From JAHEJA01 sp965657215 (GTDB lineage: Bacteria; Pseudomonadota; Alphaproteobacteria; Rhodobacterales; Rhodobacteraceae), in contig CBFHNR010000006.1 of assembly GCA_965657215.1 (NCBI GenBank), positions 70,424 to 134,423 on the forward strand: a stretch of DNA of 64,000 nucleotides. The letters run 5' to 3'. A program made the translations under genes and the position numbers. Positions 16,261-25,281 of this stretch are shown here, one piece after another. Within the stretch, counting starts at the first letter, position 1. Each line of letters begins with the position of its first letter. Below the pieces are notes generated by a model. The model saw only the letters and a program-made list of their open reading frames with translations, did not search any database and had not been told where the DNA came from.

Positions 16261-17568
16261 ATGGCACGAGACTACCTCAAAAAAGCAACGCTCACATCGC
16301 AGTCAAACGCATCTGATGTGAATGCAACCGTCCAAGGTATCTTGAACGATATCGAAGCAGGCGGCGATGCCAAAGCATTAGAATATGCAGCGAAGTTTGA
16401 TAAATATGACGGCAATGTCCTCTTAACCCAAGAGGAAATCGAAGCCGCCATCAATCAGGTTCCTAAAAAGCTACGCGATGACATCGATTTTGCCCATGCC
16501 AACGTCAAACGCTTTGCCGAAGCACAACGCGCGACCCTCAAGGACATCGAAGTTGAAGTTGTCCCAGGTCTCATCGCAGGTCAGAAATCCATTCCTGTGA
16601 ATACAGCAGGCTGCTATGTTCCCGGTGGTCGATACAGCCATATCGCCTCTGCAATTATGACGGTGACAACGGCTCAAGTTGCGGGATGTGAACACATCGT
16701 TGCCTGTTCTCCACCCCGTCCGGGCGTGGGTGTTGCCCCAGCGATCATCTATGCGGCGCATAAATGTGGCGCAACCCAGATCATGGCTATGGGCGGCGTC
16801 CAAGGGATTGCCTCAATGACCTTTGGTCTCTTTGGATTGCCCAAGGCAAATATCCTCGTTGGACCCGGCAACCAATTCGTCGCCGAGGCCAAGCGTATCC
16901 TCTTTGGTCGCGTCGGAATCGACATGATCGCAGGTCCGACCGATAGCTTGATCCTTGCTGATAAAACAGCGGATGCGGAAATCGTCGCTGTGGATTTGGT
17001 GGGGCAAGCTGAGCATGGCTATAACTCACCTGTTTGGTTGGTAACGGATGATCGTGATCTGGCAGAAACAGTCATGAACCGCGTGCCTCAGTTGATCGAA
17101 GAGCTCCCAGAGGTAAACCGCGACAACGCACGGGCCGCATGGCGCGATTATGCCGAAGTCATCGTTTGCGCAGATCGCGTTGAAATGGCGCAATGTTCTG
17201 ATGATTACGCCCCTGAGCACCTCACTGTTCAAGCCGAAGATCTGGATTGGTGGTTGGACAACCTCAACTGCTATGGCTCGCTCTTCTTGGGTGAGGAAAC
17301 CACAGTTGCCTTTGGAGACAAAGCCTCAGGAACGAACCACGTTTTGCCAACATCTGGTGCGGCATCCTACACGGGCGGCTTGTCGGTGCATAAATATATG
17401 AAGATCGTGACATGGCAGCGCGCCACACGCGAGGGTTCAAAAGATGTCGCCATTGCAACCGCCCGCATTTCCCGCCTCGAAGGGATGGAAGGTCACGCAC
17501 GCACCGCAGATATTCGCCTCCAGAAATATTTCCCCGGCGAAAACTTTGATTTGTCGGCGGAAGGGTAA
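16261..17568 (+). CDS. hpsN: Sulfopropanediol 3-dehydrogenase (histidinol dehydrogenase family)
   Basis: A 435-residue member of the HisD fold. Metal- and catalysis-related blocks are present: GPGNQFVAEAKR, DLVGQAEHGYNS, DDYAPEHL and GTNHVLPTSGAASYTGGLSVHKY. HpsN oxidises (R)-2,3-dihydroxypropane-1-sulfonate to (R)-sulfolactate with NAD in two steps, as HisD does with histidinol. No histidine biosynthesis genes are near; a TRAP carrier precedes it and SuyAB genes follow, which fixes the assignment. It differs from true HisD in its N-terminal third. Confidence 0.92.
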   Translation: MARDYLKKATLTSQSNASDVNATVQGILNDIEAGGDAKALEYAAKFDKYDGNVLLTQEEIEAAINQVPKKLRDDIDFAHANVKRFAEAQRATLKDIEVEVVPGLIAGQKSIPVNTAGCYVPGGRYSHIASAIMTVTTAQVAGCEHIVACSPPRPGVGVAPAIIYAAHKCGATQIMAMGGVQGIASMTFGLFGLPKANILVGPGNQFVAEAKRILFGRVGIDMIAGPTDSLILADKTADAEIVAVDLVGQAEHGYNSPVWLVTDDRDLAETVMNRVPQLIEELPEVNRDNARAAWRDYAEVIVCADRVEMAQCSDDYAPEHLTVQAEDLDWWLDNLNCYGSLFLGEETTVAFGDKASGTNHVLPTSGAASYTGGLSVHKYMKIVTWQRATREGSKDVAIATARISRLEGMEGHARTADIRLQKYFPGENFDLSAEG

Positions 17569-17571
17569 TTC

Positions 17572-18336
17572 ATGACCGCTGCCCCCTCTCATATGTTTGA
17601 TCTGACGGGCAAAGTGGCCTGTGTCACAGGTGCCAGTTCAGGATTGGGGGCGCGTGCGGCTATCGTTTTGGCAAATGCGGGCGCGCGCGTGGTCGGGCTT
17701 GCTCGTCGCGCGGATGCCTTGGCCAAGACAGCCGCGTCCATTGAGGGGGCTTTTACGCCACTGCCCGTAGATCTTTCAGATCGCGACAAGACCGACGATA
17801 TCGCAGCCCAAGTCATGGATATCTATGGGGGCGTTGATATTGTGGTTCACGCCGCAGGTCTGAATAATCGCCAACCCATTGATGAGATCACGCCAGACGG
17901 CTGGGATGATACGATCAACTTGAACCTCGCGGTGCCATTCTTTTTGTCCCGCTGTTTCGTCCCCCATATGGCCGAGCAAAACTGGGGACGGATTATCAAC
18001 TTCGCCTCATTACAAAGCCACCGTGCTTTTCCTGACAGCCTGTCCTATGGCGCCTCAAAAGGCGGTGTTGCCCAGATGACGCGCGCAATGGCGCAAGCAT
18101 GGTCTCCCCAAGGCATCACCGCCAACGCGATTGGCCCAGGTTTCTTTAGAACGGAACTAACCGCGCCTGTCTTTGCCGATCCTGAACGCGCGGCGCGCAA
18201 TGCGGCGCAAACCTGCATCGGTCGTAATGGCGAACCCGAAGATATCGACGGTCCCTTGCTGTTTTTGGCCTCTGATGCGTCAGCTTATGTTACAGGTCAA
18301 GTCTTGATGGTTGACGGAGGATTTACTGCAAAATGA
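17572..18336 (+). CDS. hpsO: Short-chain dehydrogenase, probable DHPS 2-dehydrogenase
   Basis: A 254-residue SDR: nucleotide motif CVTGASSGLGARAA, NNAG-like HAAGLNNR, catalytic Ser in INFASLQSHRAFPDS and the YGASKGG catalytic Tyr/Lys. The C-terminus LASDASAYVTGQVLMVDGGF is standard. In known DHPS degraders HpsO and HpsP interconvert the two DHPS enantiomers so that HpsN can use both; position directly after hpsN fits HpsO. The stop overlaps the next start as ATGA. A different sugar-alcohol specificity cannot be excluded. Confidence 0.8.
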   Translation: MTAAPSHMFDLTGKVACVTGASSGLGARAAIVLANAGARVVGLARRADALAKTAASIEGAFTPLPVDLSDRDKTDDIAAQVMDIYGGVDIVVHAAGLNNRQPIDEITPDGWDDTINLNLAVPFFLSRCFVPHMAEQNWGRIINFASLQSHRAFPDSLSYGASKGGVAQMTRAMAQAWSPQGITANAIGPGFFRTELTAPVFADPERAARNAAQTCIGRNGEPEDIDGPLLFLASDASAYVTGQVLMVDGGFTAK

Positions 18337-19325
18337 AAGCGCTTGTTTATACTGGACCTAAATCGCTTGAATTCCGCGATGTCCCCGATCCCGCGCCGAG
18401 TTCGGATCAAGTTCTCATCCGCATCGATAGCGTTGGAATTTGCGGCTCCGACATGCATGCCTTTCTCGGCCATGACGAACGCCGCCCTGCCCCATTGATC
18501 CTCGGTCACGAAGCCGCAGGTATCATCCAAGGCGGAGCGCGTGACGGAGAACGTGTTACGATCAACCCATTGGTTTCTTGTGGATCTTGCGTTGCGTGCC
18601 AAACAGGACGCGATAACCTCTGTCCTGATCGTCAAATCATCTCGATGCCCCCACGCGAGGGCGGTTTTGCCCAATACGTCGCAATGCGTGAGCAGAATTT
18701 AGTCACAGTTCCTGATCATGTGAGCTTGGCCCAAGCATCCCTTGCGGAACCGATTGCCTGCGGATGGCATACTGTTCGCTTGGCGCTCAAGACCTGTGAA
18801 ACAGCGGGGCAAGACGCAGATGCGCTTGTGCTTGGTGGCGGTGCCATCGGTTTGGGCGCAGCACTGAGCCTCAAGGCCCAAGGTGTGAACAAGATAACGA
18901 TCATCGAACCGAATGAGGCGCGTCGTGCGCATCTCATCGAAAAATGTGCGCAAACGGTCAAGGCCTCTGCAGATGACAGCGACACGAACGCCTATGACGT
19001 GATCATTGACGGCGTTGGCTATGCGGCCACGCGCGAAACTGCGTCCGCAGCGGCCCGCCCTGGTGGTGTGATCGGACATATCGGATTGGGTCAAGCCACC
19101 GATGGATTGGACATTCGCCGCATGACCTTGCAAGAAATAACCTTTATCGGGACGTATACCTATACGGCCCAAGACTTCCGCCAGACGGCTCAAGCTATTT
19201 TCGACGGCTCGTTAGGGCCGCTTGATTGGTTTGAGGAACGCGCCTTGGCAGATGGGCAACAGGCCTTCCAAGATATTCTAAATGGAACCGTTGCCAGCCC
19301 GAAACTTATTCTTAAACCAAACTGA
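18333..19325 (+). CDS. hpsP: Zinc-dependent alcohol dehydrogenase, probable DHPS dehydrogenase
   Basis: A 330-residue medium-chain dehydrogenase. The catalytic zinc site is in GICGSDMHAFLGHD and GHEAAG, the structural zinc cysteines in CGSCVACQTGRDNLC, and the nucleotide fold has LGGGAIGLG. It most likely plays the HpsP role, pairing with the SDR to equilibrate DHPS stereoisomers. The first codons (ATGAAAGCGCTT) contain the same AAGCGCTT core as the LacI operators upstream; this may be accidental because MKAL is a common start in this family. Confidence 0.8.
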   Translation: MKALVYTGPKSLEFRDVPDPAPSSDQVLIRIDSVGICGSDMHAFLGHDERRPAPLILGHEAAGIIQGGARDGERVTINPLVSCGSCVACQTGRDNLCPDRQIISMPPREGGFAQYVAMREQNLVTVPDHVSLAQASLAEPIACGWHTVRLALKTCETAGQDADALVLGGGAIGLGAALSLKAQGVNKITIIEPNEARRAHLIEKCAQTVKASADDSDTNAYDVIIDGVGYAATRETASAAARPGGVIGHIGLGQATDGLDIRRMTLQEITFIGTYTYTAQDFRQTAQAIFDGSLGPLDWFEERALADGQQAFQDILNGTVASPKLILKPN

Positions 19326-19336
19326 TGGAGCCTAAT

Positions 19337-19627
19337 ATGTCAGAAATCCCGCATCTCTTGGTGCATGAACATGCAGATAACGTTGGTGTTGTCGTCGTAG
19401 AAGGCCTAACCGCCGGAACAGACATGCTTGTTTGCGTCACGCACGATAACTCAACTTTCCGCCTAAAAGCAGAAGCAGATGTGCCAATCGGTCACAAGAT
19501 TGCTCTCAAGGACCTCAAGGACGGCGATACGGCGACGAAATATGGCGAAGACATCGGAAAAATTATTGCCGACATTCCCCAAGGTCAGCACGTCCACACC
19601 CATAACTGCAAAACAAAACGCTGGTAA
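19337..19627 (+). CDS. suyA: (R)-sulfolactate sulfo-lyase, small subunit
   Basis: A 96-residue SAF-domain protein (HLLVHEHADNVGVVVVEGL, IGHKIALKDLKDGDTATKYGEDIGK, HVHTHN). SuyA is homologous to the small part of altronate dehydratase. The ATG at 19337 is chosen because GGAG sits at 19328-19331 with a good spacer; an ATG at 19325 would overlap the previous stop. With SuyB it cleaves sulfolactate to pyruvate and sulfite. Confidence 0.92.
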   Translation: MSEIPHLLVHEHADNVGVVVVEGLTAGTDMLVCVTHDNSTFRLKAEADVPIGHKIALKDLKDGDTATKYGEDIGKIIADIPQGQHVHTHNCKTKRW

Positions 19628-19637
19628 GGAGAGACTT

Positions 19638-20819
19638 ATGTCTACGAAATACTCAAATATGACAGTCAAAGCCTTCCGTCGTGAAAACGGACGCGTTGGC
19701 GTACGTAACCATGTTGTCATCTTGCCCGTTGACGATATTTCAAACGCCGCGTGTGAAGCGGTTGCGAACAATGTCAAAGGCACAATGGCGATCCCGCATG
19801 CCTATGGCCGTTTGCAGTTTGGTGAAGACCTAGAATTGCACTTCCGCACAATGATCGGCACAGGCGCGAACCCGAATGTGGCCGCCGTTGTTGTGATCGG
19901 TATCGAACCAGGCTGGACCAAGCGCATTGCCGACGGCATCCGCGCAACAGGCAAGCCAGTTGCGGAATTCTCGATCGAACAGAACGGTGATTTCGAAACC
20001 ATCCGCCGCGCGAGCTGGGCTGCGAAAGACTTCGTCCACATGACATCTGAATACCAACGAGAAGAGTGTTCAATCTCTGAACTTTGGGTCTCAACAAAAT
20101 GTGGTGAGTCTGACACGACAACGGGCCTTGGCTCTTGCCCAACTGTTGGCAACATGTACGACAAGCTGCTTCCTGAAGGGATCACAGGGTTCTTTGGCGA
20201 AACATCTGAAATCACAGGTGCTGAGCACATTTGTAAAGAGCGCGCGATCAACGAAGAAGTTGGTGAGCGTTGGTACAAAATGTGGAAAGCGTATCAAGAC
20301 GACGTGATCTTTGCACACCAGACAGATGACTTGTCCGATTCACAGCCAACCAAAGGCAACATCGAAGGTGGGTTGACCACGATTGAGGAAAAAGCCCTCG
20401 GTAACCTAGAGAAAATCGGTCGTACCTCGAAATACATCGACATCCTAGAACCAGCAGAAGCGCCAAATGCGGGCAATGGTCTGTACTTTATGGATAGCTC
20501 CTCTGCGGCGGCGGAATGTGTGACATTGATGGCAGCGGGTGGTGCGGTAATCCACACCTTCCCAACAGGTCAAGGGAACGTTGTGGGCAACCCAATCGTT
20601 CCAGTCATCAAGATCACTGCAAACCCACGCACAGTACGCACAATGTCAGAGCACGTTGACGTTGACGTGTCGGGTATCTTGCGTCGTGAAAAGACCATCG
20701 ACGAAGCAGGCGACGATTTGATCGAAATGATCCGTCGCACAGCAAATGGTCGCAACACAGCGGCAGAAGCCTTAGGTCACCGCGAATTCTCGATGACCAA
20801 ACTTTACCGCTCTGCGTAA
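19638..20819 (+). CDS. suyB: (R)-sulfolactate sulfo-lyase, large subunit
   Basis: A 393-residue UxaA-family catalytic subunit: RENGRVGVRNHVVILPVDDISN, the cysteine-containing KCGESDTTTGLGSCPTVG, and FPTGQGNVVGNPIVPVIKITANPRTVRTM. A longer reading frame begins inside suyA, but the ATG at 19638 has AAGGAGAG just upstream and matches the family start. The enzyme releases sulfite from sulfolactate, giving pyruvate for growth. No sulfite dehydrogenase is in the window; the exporter two genes later may dispose of the sulfur. Confidence 0.93.
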   Translation: MSTKYSNMTVKAFRRENGRVGVRNHVVILPVDDISNAACEAVANNVKGTMAIPHAYGRLQFGEDLELHFRTMIGTGANPNVAAVVVIGIEPGWTKRIADGIRATGKPVAEFSIEQNGDFETIRRASWAAKDFVHMTSEYQREECSISELWVSTKCGESDTTTGLGSCPTVGNMYDKLLPEGITGFFGETSEITGAEHICKERAINEEVGERWYKMWKAYQDDVIFAHQTDDLSDSQPTKGNIEGGLTTIEEKALGNLEKIGRTSKYIDILEPAEAPNAGNGLYFMDSSSAAAECVTLMAAGGAVIHTFPTGQGNVVGNPIVPVIKITANPRTVRTMSEHVDVDVSGILRREKTIDEAGDDLIEMIRRTANGRNTAAEALGHREFSMTKLYRSA

Positions 20820-20842
20820 ATAGGATAGGCGGCATTCAAATT

Positions 20843-21874
20843 ATGGATGCCGCCACCCCAGATATGACAGATACCGTTACCCTTTCTCTCACTGACGCCA
20901 CCGACCTCATTCAACGCGCTTTTGTCGCTTTGGGTGTTGCAGATGGCGCTGCTCTTTCTGTAGCGCGCGCGCTCGTTGAGGCCGAAGCCGACGGACAAGT
21001 CGGGCACGGACTATCGCGTCTCAGCGATTACATGGCTCAGGTGAAATCAGGAAAGATCAACAAATCTGCGCATATCACGACAAAAGCCGTGTTTCCTGCG
21101 GCTCTCATGACTGATGCAGATTGCGGTTTTGCCTATCCCGCCATTGATCAAGCCATCGAGCATGGGATCACAGCGGCGCATAGCTATGGCCTTGCAGCTA
21201 TGGCAATCGCAAATTCGCATCATTGCGGATCCCTTTCGATCCATGTGGAAAAAATCGCTCAAGCGGGCTTGATTGGCCTAATGGTCACAAATTCCCCGCC
21301 CGCCATTGCCCCGCATGGTGGCAACACGCCTTTGTTTGGAACCAATCCAATTGCCTTTGGCGTTCCACGATTAAATGAAAATCCCCTTGTGATTGATATG
21401 TCCCTGTCCGTTGTGGCCCGTGGTAAAATCATGCATGCCGCCAAAACAGGCCAACCCATTCCAACGGGATGGGCCCTGGATGCAGAGGGCAAGGACACCA
21501 CGGACCCATCTGAAGGTCTCAAGGGATCAATGGTTCCAGTGGGCGGTCCCAAAGGCACGGCGCTGGCCTTGATGGTGGAAATCCTCTCCGCCTCAATGAC
21601 AGGATCAAACTTTAGCTATCAAGCGAGCTCATTTTTTGCAGCCGAAGGTCCAGCCCCCAAAGTTGGGCATTATCTCATCGCCCTTAAGCCAGCCGAAGAA
21701 GAGACCAATTTCGCGCCGCGTTTAGAAGAGCTATTGGCTGAAATCATCGCTCAAGACGGGGCGCGTTTGCCCGGACTTCGTCGATTTGCAAAACGCACCG
21801 AGGCAGAACAAGACGGGATTACTGTTCCCAAAACCTATGTGGACTTAGCCCAAAGCGTGATTGCCGCGGCCTAA
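20843..21874 (+). CDS. comC: Malate/L-lactate dehydrogenase family, probable sulfolactate dehydrogenase
   Basis: A 343-residue member of the Ldh_2 (ComC/MdH) family: HGLSRLSDYM, IANSHHCGSLSIHVEKIAQAGLIGLMVTNSPPAIAPHGG, LFGTNPIAFGVP and KGTALALMVEILSA. ComC enzymes oxidise or reduce (R)-sulfolactate/sulfopyruvate with NAD(P). Together with a second dehydrogenase they can invert sulfolactate stereochemistry ahead of SuyAB. Its place after suyB in the same operon supports sulfolactate as substrate. The symbol is by analogy; other 2-hydroxyacids remain possible. Confidence 0.78.
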   Translation: MDAATPDMTDTVTLSLTDATDLIQRAFVALGVADGAALSVARALVEAEADGQVGHGLSRLSDYMAQVKSGKINKSAHITTKAVFPAALMTDADCGFAYPAIDQAIEHGITAAHSYGLAAMAIANSHHCGSLSIHVEKIAQAGLIGLMVTNSPPAIAPHGGNTPLFGTNPIAFGVPRLNENPLVIDMSLSVVARGKIMHAAKTGQPIPTGWALDAEGKDTTDPSEGLKGSMVPVGGPKGTALALMVEILSASMTGSNFSYQASSFFAAEGPAPKVGHYLIALKPAEEETNFAPRLEELLAEIIAQDGARLPGLRRFAKRTEAEQDGITVPKTYVDLAQSVIAAA

Positions 21875-21906
21875 ACCACCTTGATACTTTGAAAGGTATC
21901 CAAACT

Positions 21907-22908
21907 GTGATTGACCATTATCGTGCGAAAGCCGCCCTCTTATTCCCGGGCGTGCTTGTCTCGTTGATTGTTGCCCTCTCCGCGCAATTCGTCGCCGACC
22001 ATTATGGCGCCCCTGCTATGCTCATGGCGCTCTTGTTTGGCATTGCACTGAATTTTCTCTCAAGCGAGGGAAAAACCGTCCAAGGCATACAATTCTGTGC
22101 CAAAACCATTCTGAGGATTGGCGTTGCGTTATTGGGCCTTCGGATCAGTGTCTCGATGCTATCTGACTTAGGAGTGCCTTTGATCCTCTTGGTGATAGCT
22201 GGGTTGGTCGCCACCATAGGGGTTGGCCTACTGATTGGACCGCGTTTTGGCTATGGTCCGCGCTTTTCATTCCTGACAGCGGGATCGGTGGCCATCTGTG
22301 GCGCTTCAGCTGCTATGGCGATTGCCGCGATTTTACCCAAAGATGAGCGCAGCGAACAACGCCTTGTGTTTACTGTTGTCGGGGTTACGTTGCTTTCAAC
22401 CATTGCGATGATCCTCTATCCGATTTTTGCAACCTCAATTGGGATGGACGAGTTACAAACAGGGATATTCATCGGAGCCACAATTCACGATGTCGCCCAA
22501 GTGGTCGGAGCGGGGTTTTCTGTGTCCGAGAGTACAGGCGAAACCGCAACCTTGATCAAGCTCTTTCGCGTTGCCATGCTGGCACCCGTCGTCGTGATCG
22601 CAACCATGGTCATCCGAATGAACGTCACCACATCAGATGACATGCAGCGGCCCCCTATCCTGCCGTTTTTTGTCATCGGGTTTATTACGTTGGCGACGCT
22701 GAATTCGCTCGCCACCTTGCCGGTCGCCATAACGGACACGGCGGGCACGCTGTCAAAATGGGCCTTGCTGACCTCGATTGCGGCTGTGGGGATGAAAACA
22801 TCTATCAAAGACGTCGCTCAAGTCGGCGGCGCGGCGATTGCATTAATCGTGATTGAGACGCTATTTCTAGCAGGGTTCATCTTGGTTGGTTTGACCTTTT
22901 TGATGTAG
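21907..22908 (+). CDS. YeiH family (UPF0324) putative sulfur oxyanion exporter
   Basis: An integral membrane protein of about 333 residues with roughly ten helices. It has the family blocks LLFGIALNF, VALLGLRISVSMLSDLG, AGSVAICGASAAMAIAAILP and FIGATIHDVAQVVGAG. The GTG at 21907 is preferred because AAAGG is ten bases upstream; a TTG at 21889 is the longer alternative. YeiH-type proteins are annotated as putative sulfate exporters. As the last gene of a sulfite-releasing pathway it is a good candidate for sulfite or sulfate export; no direct proof. Confidence 0.82.
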   Translation: MIDHYRAKAALLFPGVLVSLIVALSAQFVADHYGAPAMLMALLFGIALNFLSSEGKTVQGIQFCAKTILRIGVALLGLRISVSMLSDLGVPLILLVIAGLVATIGVGLLIGPRFGYGPRFSFLTAGSVAICGASAAMAIAAILPKDERSEQRLVFTVVGVTLLSTIAMILYPIFATSIGMDELQTGIFIGATIHDVAQVVGAGFSVSESTGETATLIKLFRVAMLAPVVVIATMVIRMNVTTSDDMQRPPILPFFVIGFITLATLNSLATLPVAITDTAGTLSKWALLTSIAAVGMKTSIKDVAQVGGAAIALIVIETLFLAGFILVGLTFLM

Positions 22909-22956
22909 GCCAGACACCAAGGCCCAGACCCCAAGACCCAGGCACCAAGACAAAGA

Positions 22957-22982
22957 AAAGGTGCGGCCGAAACCGCACCTTT
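22957..22982. terminator. Bidirectional rho-independent terminator (DHPS operon / katG)
   Basis: AAAGGTGCGG pairs perfectly with CCGCACCTTT around a CCGAAA loop, followed by ATTTTTTA on the plus strand. It sits between two convergent genes and can serve both. Just before it, 22909-22955 carries irregular repeats of CCAAGACC-like units of no evident function. Confidence 0.85.
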
Positions 22983-22987
22983 ATTTT

Positions 22988-25150
22988 TTATGCATCAAAG
23001 CGATCTGCGTTCATGACTTTGACCCAAGCGGCGACAAAATCATTGACGAATTTCTCTTTGCTGTCGTCTTGTGCGTAGACTTCTGCATAGGCACGCAAGA
23101 TTGCGTTTGAGCCAAAGACCAAATCAACACGCGTTGCTGTGTGTTTGGTGTCCCCTGTCGCACGATCCACAATCGCATAGGAGTTTTTGCCAGTTGGCTC
23201 CCATTTGTAGGCCATGTCTGTTAACGTCACAAAGAAGTCCGTCGTCAAGGCGCCAACGTTATCTGTGAACACACCATGCGCTGATCCGCCATGGTTGGTT
23301 CCAAGAACACGCATACCGCCCAACAAACAGGTCATTTCAGAGGCCGTGAGGCCCATCAACTGTGCCCGATCCAAAAGCAATTCTTCTGGCTTGACCGCAT
23401 AGTCTTTTTTGACCCAGTTGCGGAACCCATCATGGATTGGCTCAAGCACTGCGAAGCTGTCTACATCCGTTTGCTCGGCTGTGGCATCCCCACGGCCTGG
23501 CATGAACGGCACCTCGACATCGAACCCAGCCGCTTTGGCCGCTTGTTCAACACCGACGTTGCCCGCAAGAACGATGATATCCGCAACACTTGCACCAACC
23601 TCAGAGGCAATGCCCTCAAGAGTGGACAAAACAGAGGCCAAACGCGTTGGCTCGTTGCCGTCCCAATCTTTTTGTGGCGCAAGACGGATACGTGCTCCAT
23701 TGGCACCGCCGCGCATGTCGGATCCACGGAATGTACGCGCACTATCCCAAGCGGTTGCAACCATATCAGAGACAGACAAACCGCTTGCTGCGATTTTAGC
23801 TTTGGCGGCCGCGATGTCGTATCCTGTTGAGCCTGCTGGAATCGGATCTTGCCAGATCAAATCTTCTGCTGGAACGTCAGGACCGAAATAGCGGGCTTTT
23901 GGACCCATATCGCGGTGTGTTAGCTTGAACCAAGCGCGTGCAAAGACTTCTGAGAAATACGCAGGGTCTTTGTAGAAACGCTCTGAGATTTCGCGATAGA
24001 TCGGATCTTTGATCATCGCCATATCCGCATCTGTCATCATTGGGTTACGACGGATTGATGGATCAAAGGCGTCGACGGGCATGTCTTCTTCTTTGATGTC
24101 AATTGGTTCCCACTGATGAGCCCCTGCTGGGCTTTTTCTAAGTTCCCAATCGTAGTTGAACAAGAGGTGGAAATAGCCGTTATCCCACTGGATTGGGTTC
24201 GAGGTCCATGCGCCCTCAATACCAGATGTGATTGCGTTCGGGCCATTCCCTTCTGGGTTCGTCCAACCAAAGCCTTGGTTTTCGATATCTGCGCCTTCTG
24301 GTTCTGCACCCAGTTTGGAGGCATCTCCATTCCCGTGTGCTTTACCGACTGTGTGACCACCTGCGGCCAAAGCAACGGTTTCTTCGTCGTTCATCGCCAT
24401 ACGGGCAAATGTTTCGCGCACGTGTTGCGCAGTGCGCAAGGGATCAGGATTTCCGTTCACCCCTTCTGGGTTCACATAGATCAAACCCATATGCACGGCT
24501 GCAAGCGGGTTTTCTAGTGTAGAGGCGTCTTCCAAATCGTCATACCGATTTTCACTTGGCGCAAGCCATTCGTTTTCAGACCCCCAATAGGTATCTTTTT
24601 CAGGATGCCAGATGTCTTCGCGACCAAAGCTAAATCCATACGTCTTGAGACCCATGTTTTCATAAGCAACTGTACCAGCAAAGACCAAGAGGTCCGCCCA
24701 AGACACAGCATTGCCGTATTTCTTTTTCAACGGCCAAAGAAGGCGGCGCGCTTTATCAAGGCTTGTGTTGTCAGGCCATGAATTCAGCGGCGCAAAGCGC
24801 ATGTTGCCTGTCCCTGCACCACCACGACCATCTGTCGTGCGATAGGATCCTGCAGCGTGCCATGCCAAACGGATCATCAAGCCGCCATAGTGACCCCAAT
24901 CCGCAGGCCACCAATCTTTGCTATCGGTTAGCAAAGCATGTGTGTCTTTTTTCAAGGCCTCAACATCAAGCGACTTGAGCGCCTCACGGTAATTAAAGTC
25001 AGCACCCAAAGGTTGGGTTTTCTGATCGTGCTGGTGCAAAATGTCCAAATTCAATGAATTCGGCCACCAAGCTGTTACAGATTGGTTCTCAGCGGTATTC
25101 GCGCCATGCATGACTGGGCAACCGCCCTGCGCATCAACGTGCTTGTTCAT
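22988..25150 (-). CDS. katG: Catalase-peroxidase
   Basis: A 720-residue bifunctional heme enzyme that removes hydrogen peroxide. The distal triad is in RLAWHAAGSYR (Arg94, Trp97, His98). The crosslink partners are that Trp, the Tyr in LIYVNPEGVNGNPDP and the Met in FARMAMNDEET, and the proximal His is in AAGGHTVGKAHG. The length is normal for KatG and the C-terminal duplicated domain is intact. AGGAGAGG precedes the ATG. It is divergent from oxyR, the usual peroxide-response pair. Confidence 0.97.
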   Translation of the reverse strand: MNKHVDAQGGCPVMHGANTAENQSVTAWWPNSLNLDILHQHDQKTQPLGADFNYREALKSLDVEALKKDTHALLTDSKDWWPADWGHYGGLMIRLAWHAAGSYRTTDGRGGAGTGNMRFAPLNSWPDNTSLDKARRLLWPLKKKYGNAVSWADLLVFAGTVAYENMGLKTYGFSFGREDIWHPEKDTYWGSENEWLAPSENRYDDLEDASTLENPLAAVHMGLIYVNPEGVNGNPDPLRTAQHVRETFARMAMNDEETVALAAGGHTVGKAHGNGDASKLGAEPEGADIENQGFGWTNPEGNGPNAITSGIEGAWTSNPIQWDNGYFHLLFNYDWELRKSPAGAHQWEPIDIKEEDMPVDAFDPSIRRNPMMTDADMAMIKDPIYREISERFYKDPAYFSEVFARAWFKLTHRDMGPKARYFGPDVPAEDLIWQDPIPAGSTGYDIAAAKAKIAASGLSVSDMVATAWDSARTFRGSDMRGGANGARIRLAPQKDWDGNEPTRLASVLSTLEGIASEVGASVADIIVLAGNVGVEQAAKAAGFDVEVPFMPGRGDATAEQTDVDSFAVLEPIHDGFRNWVKKDYAVKPEELLLDRAQLMGLTASEMTCLLGGMRVLGTNHGGSAHGVFTDNVGALTTDFFVTLTDMAYKWEPTGKNSYAIVDRATGDTKHTATRVDLVFGSNAILRAYAEVYAQDDSKEKFVNDFVAAWVKVMNADRFDA

Positions 25151-25172
25151 ATCTTACCTCTCCTAAAATTGT

Positions 25173-25194
25173 GATATTCAAGTCATGAAATATC
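25173..25194. promoter_or_regulatory. Inverted repeat in katG-oxyR intergenic region
   Basis: GATATT and AATATC face each other across a 10-base spacer within the 131-base divergent gap. OxyR binds extended dyads of ATAG-type half sites in such gaps, so this is a plausible contact, but the match to the OxyR consensus is weak. Confidence 0.35.
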
Positions 25195-25281
25195 GACTCT
25201 GTGACACAGATAGCGACACAATCCCGTATTTCATTCATAATTGCCAGTTGTATTAATTTATATTTTCGATAAGAAAAAGTT

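Noticed and set aside
16261..17568. Histidinol dehydrogenase for histidine synthesis
   Set aside because: It lies in an operon with a TRAP carrier, SDR, ADH and SuyAB, which fits HpsN; no other his genes are near.
22909..22955. Short CCAAGACC-like repeats as a CRISPR or regulatory array
   Set aside because: Units are irregular, very short and without spacers of constant length; probably slippage-derived filler before the terminator.
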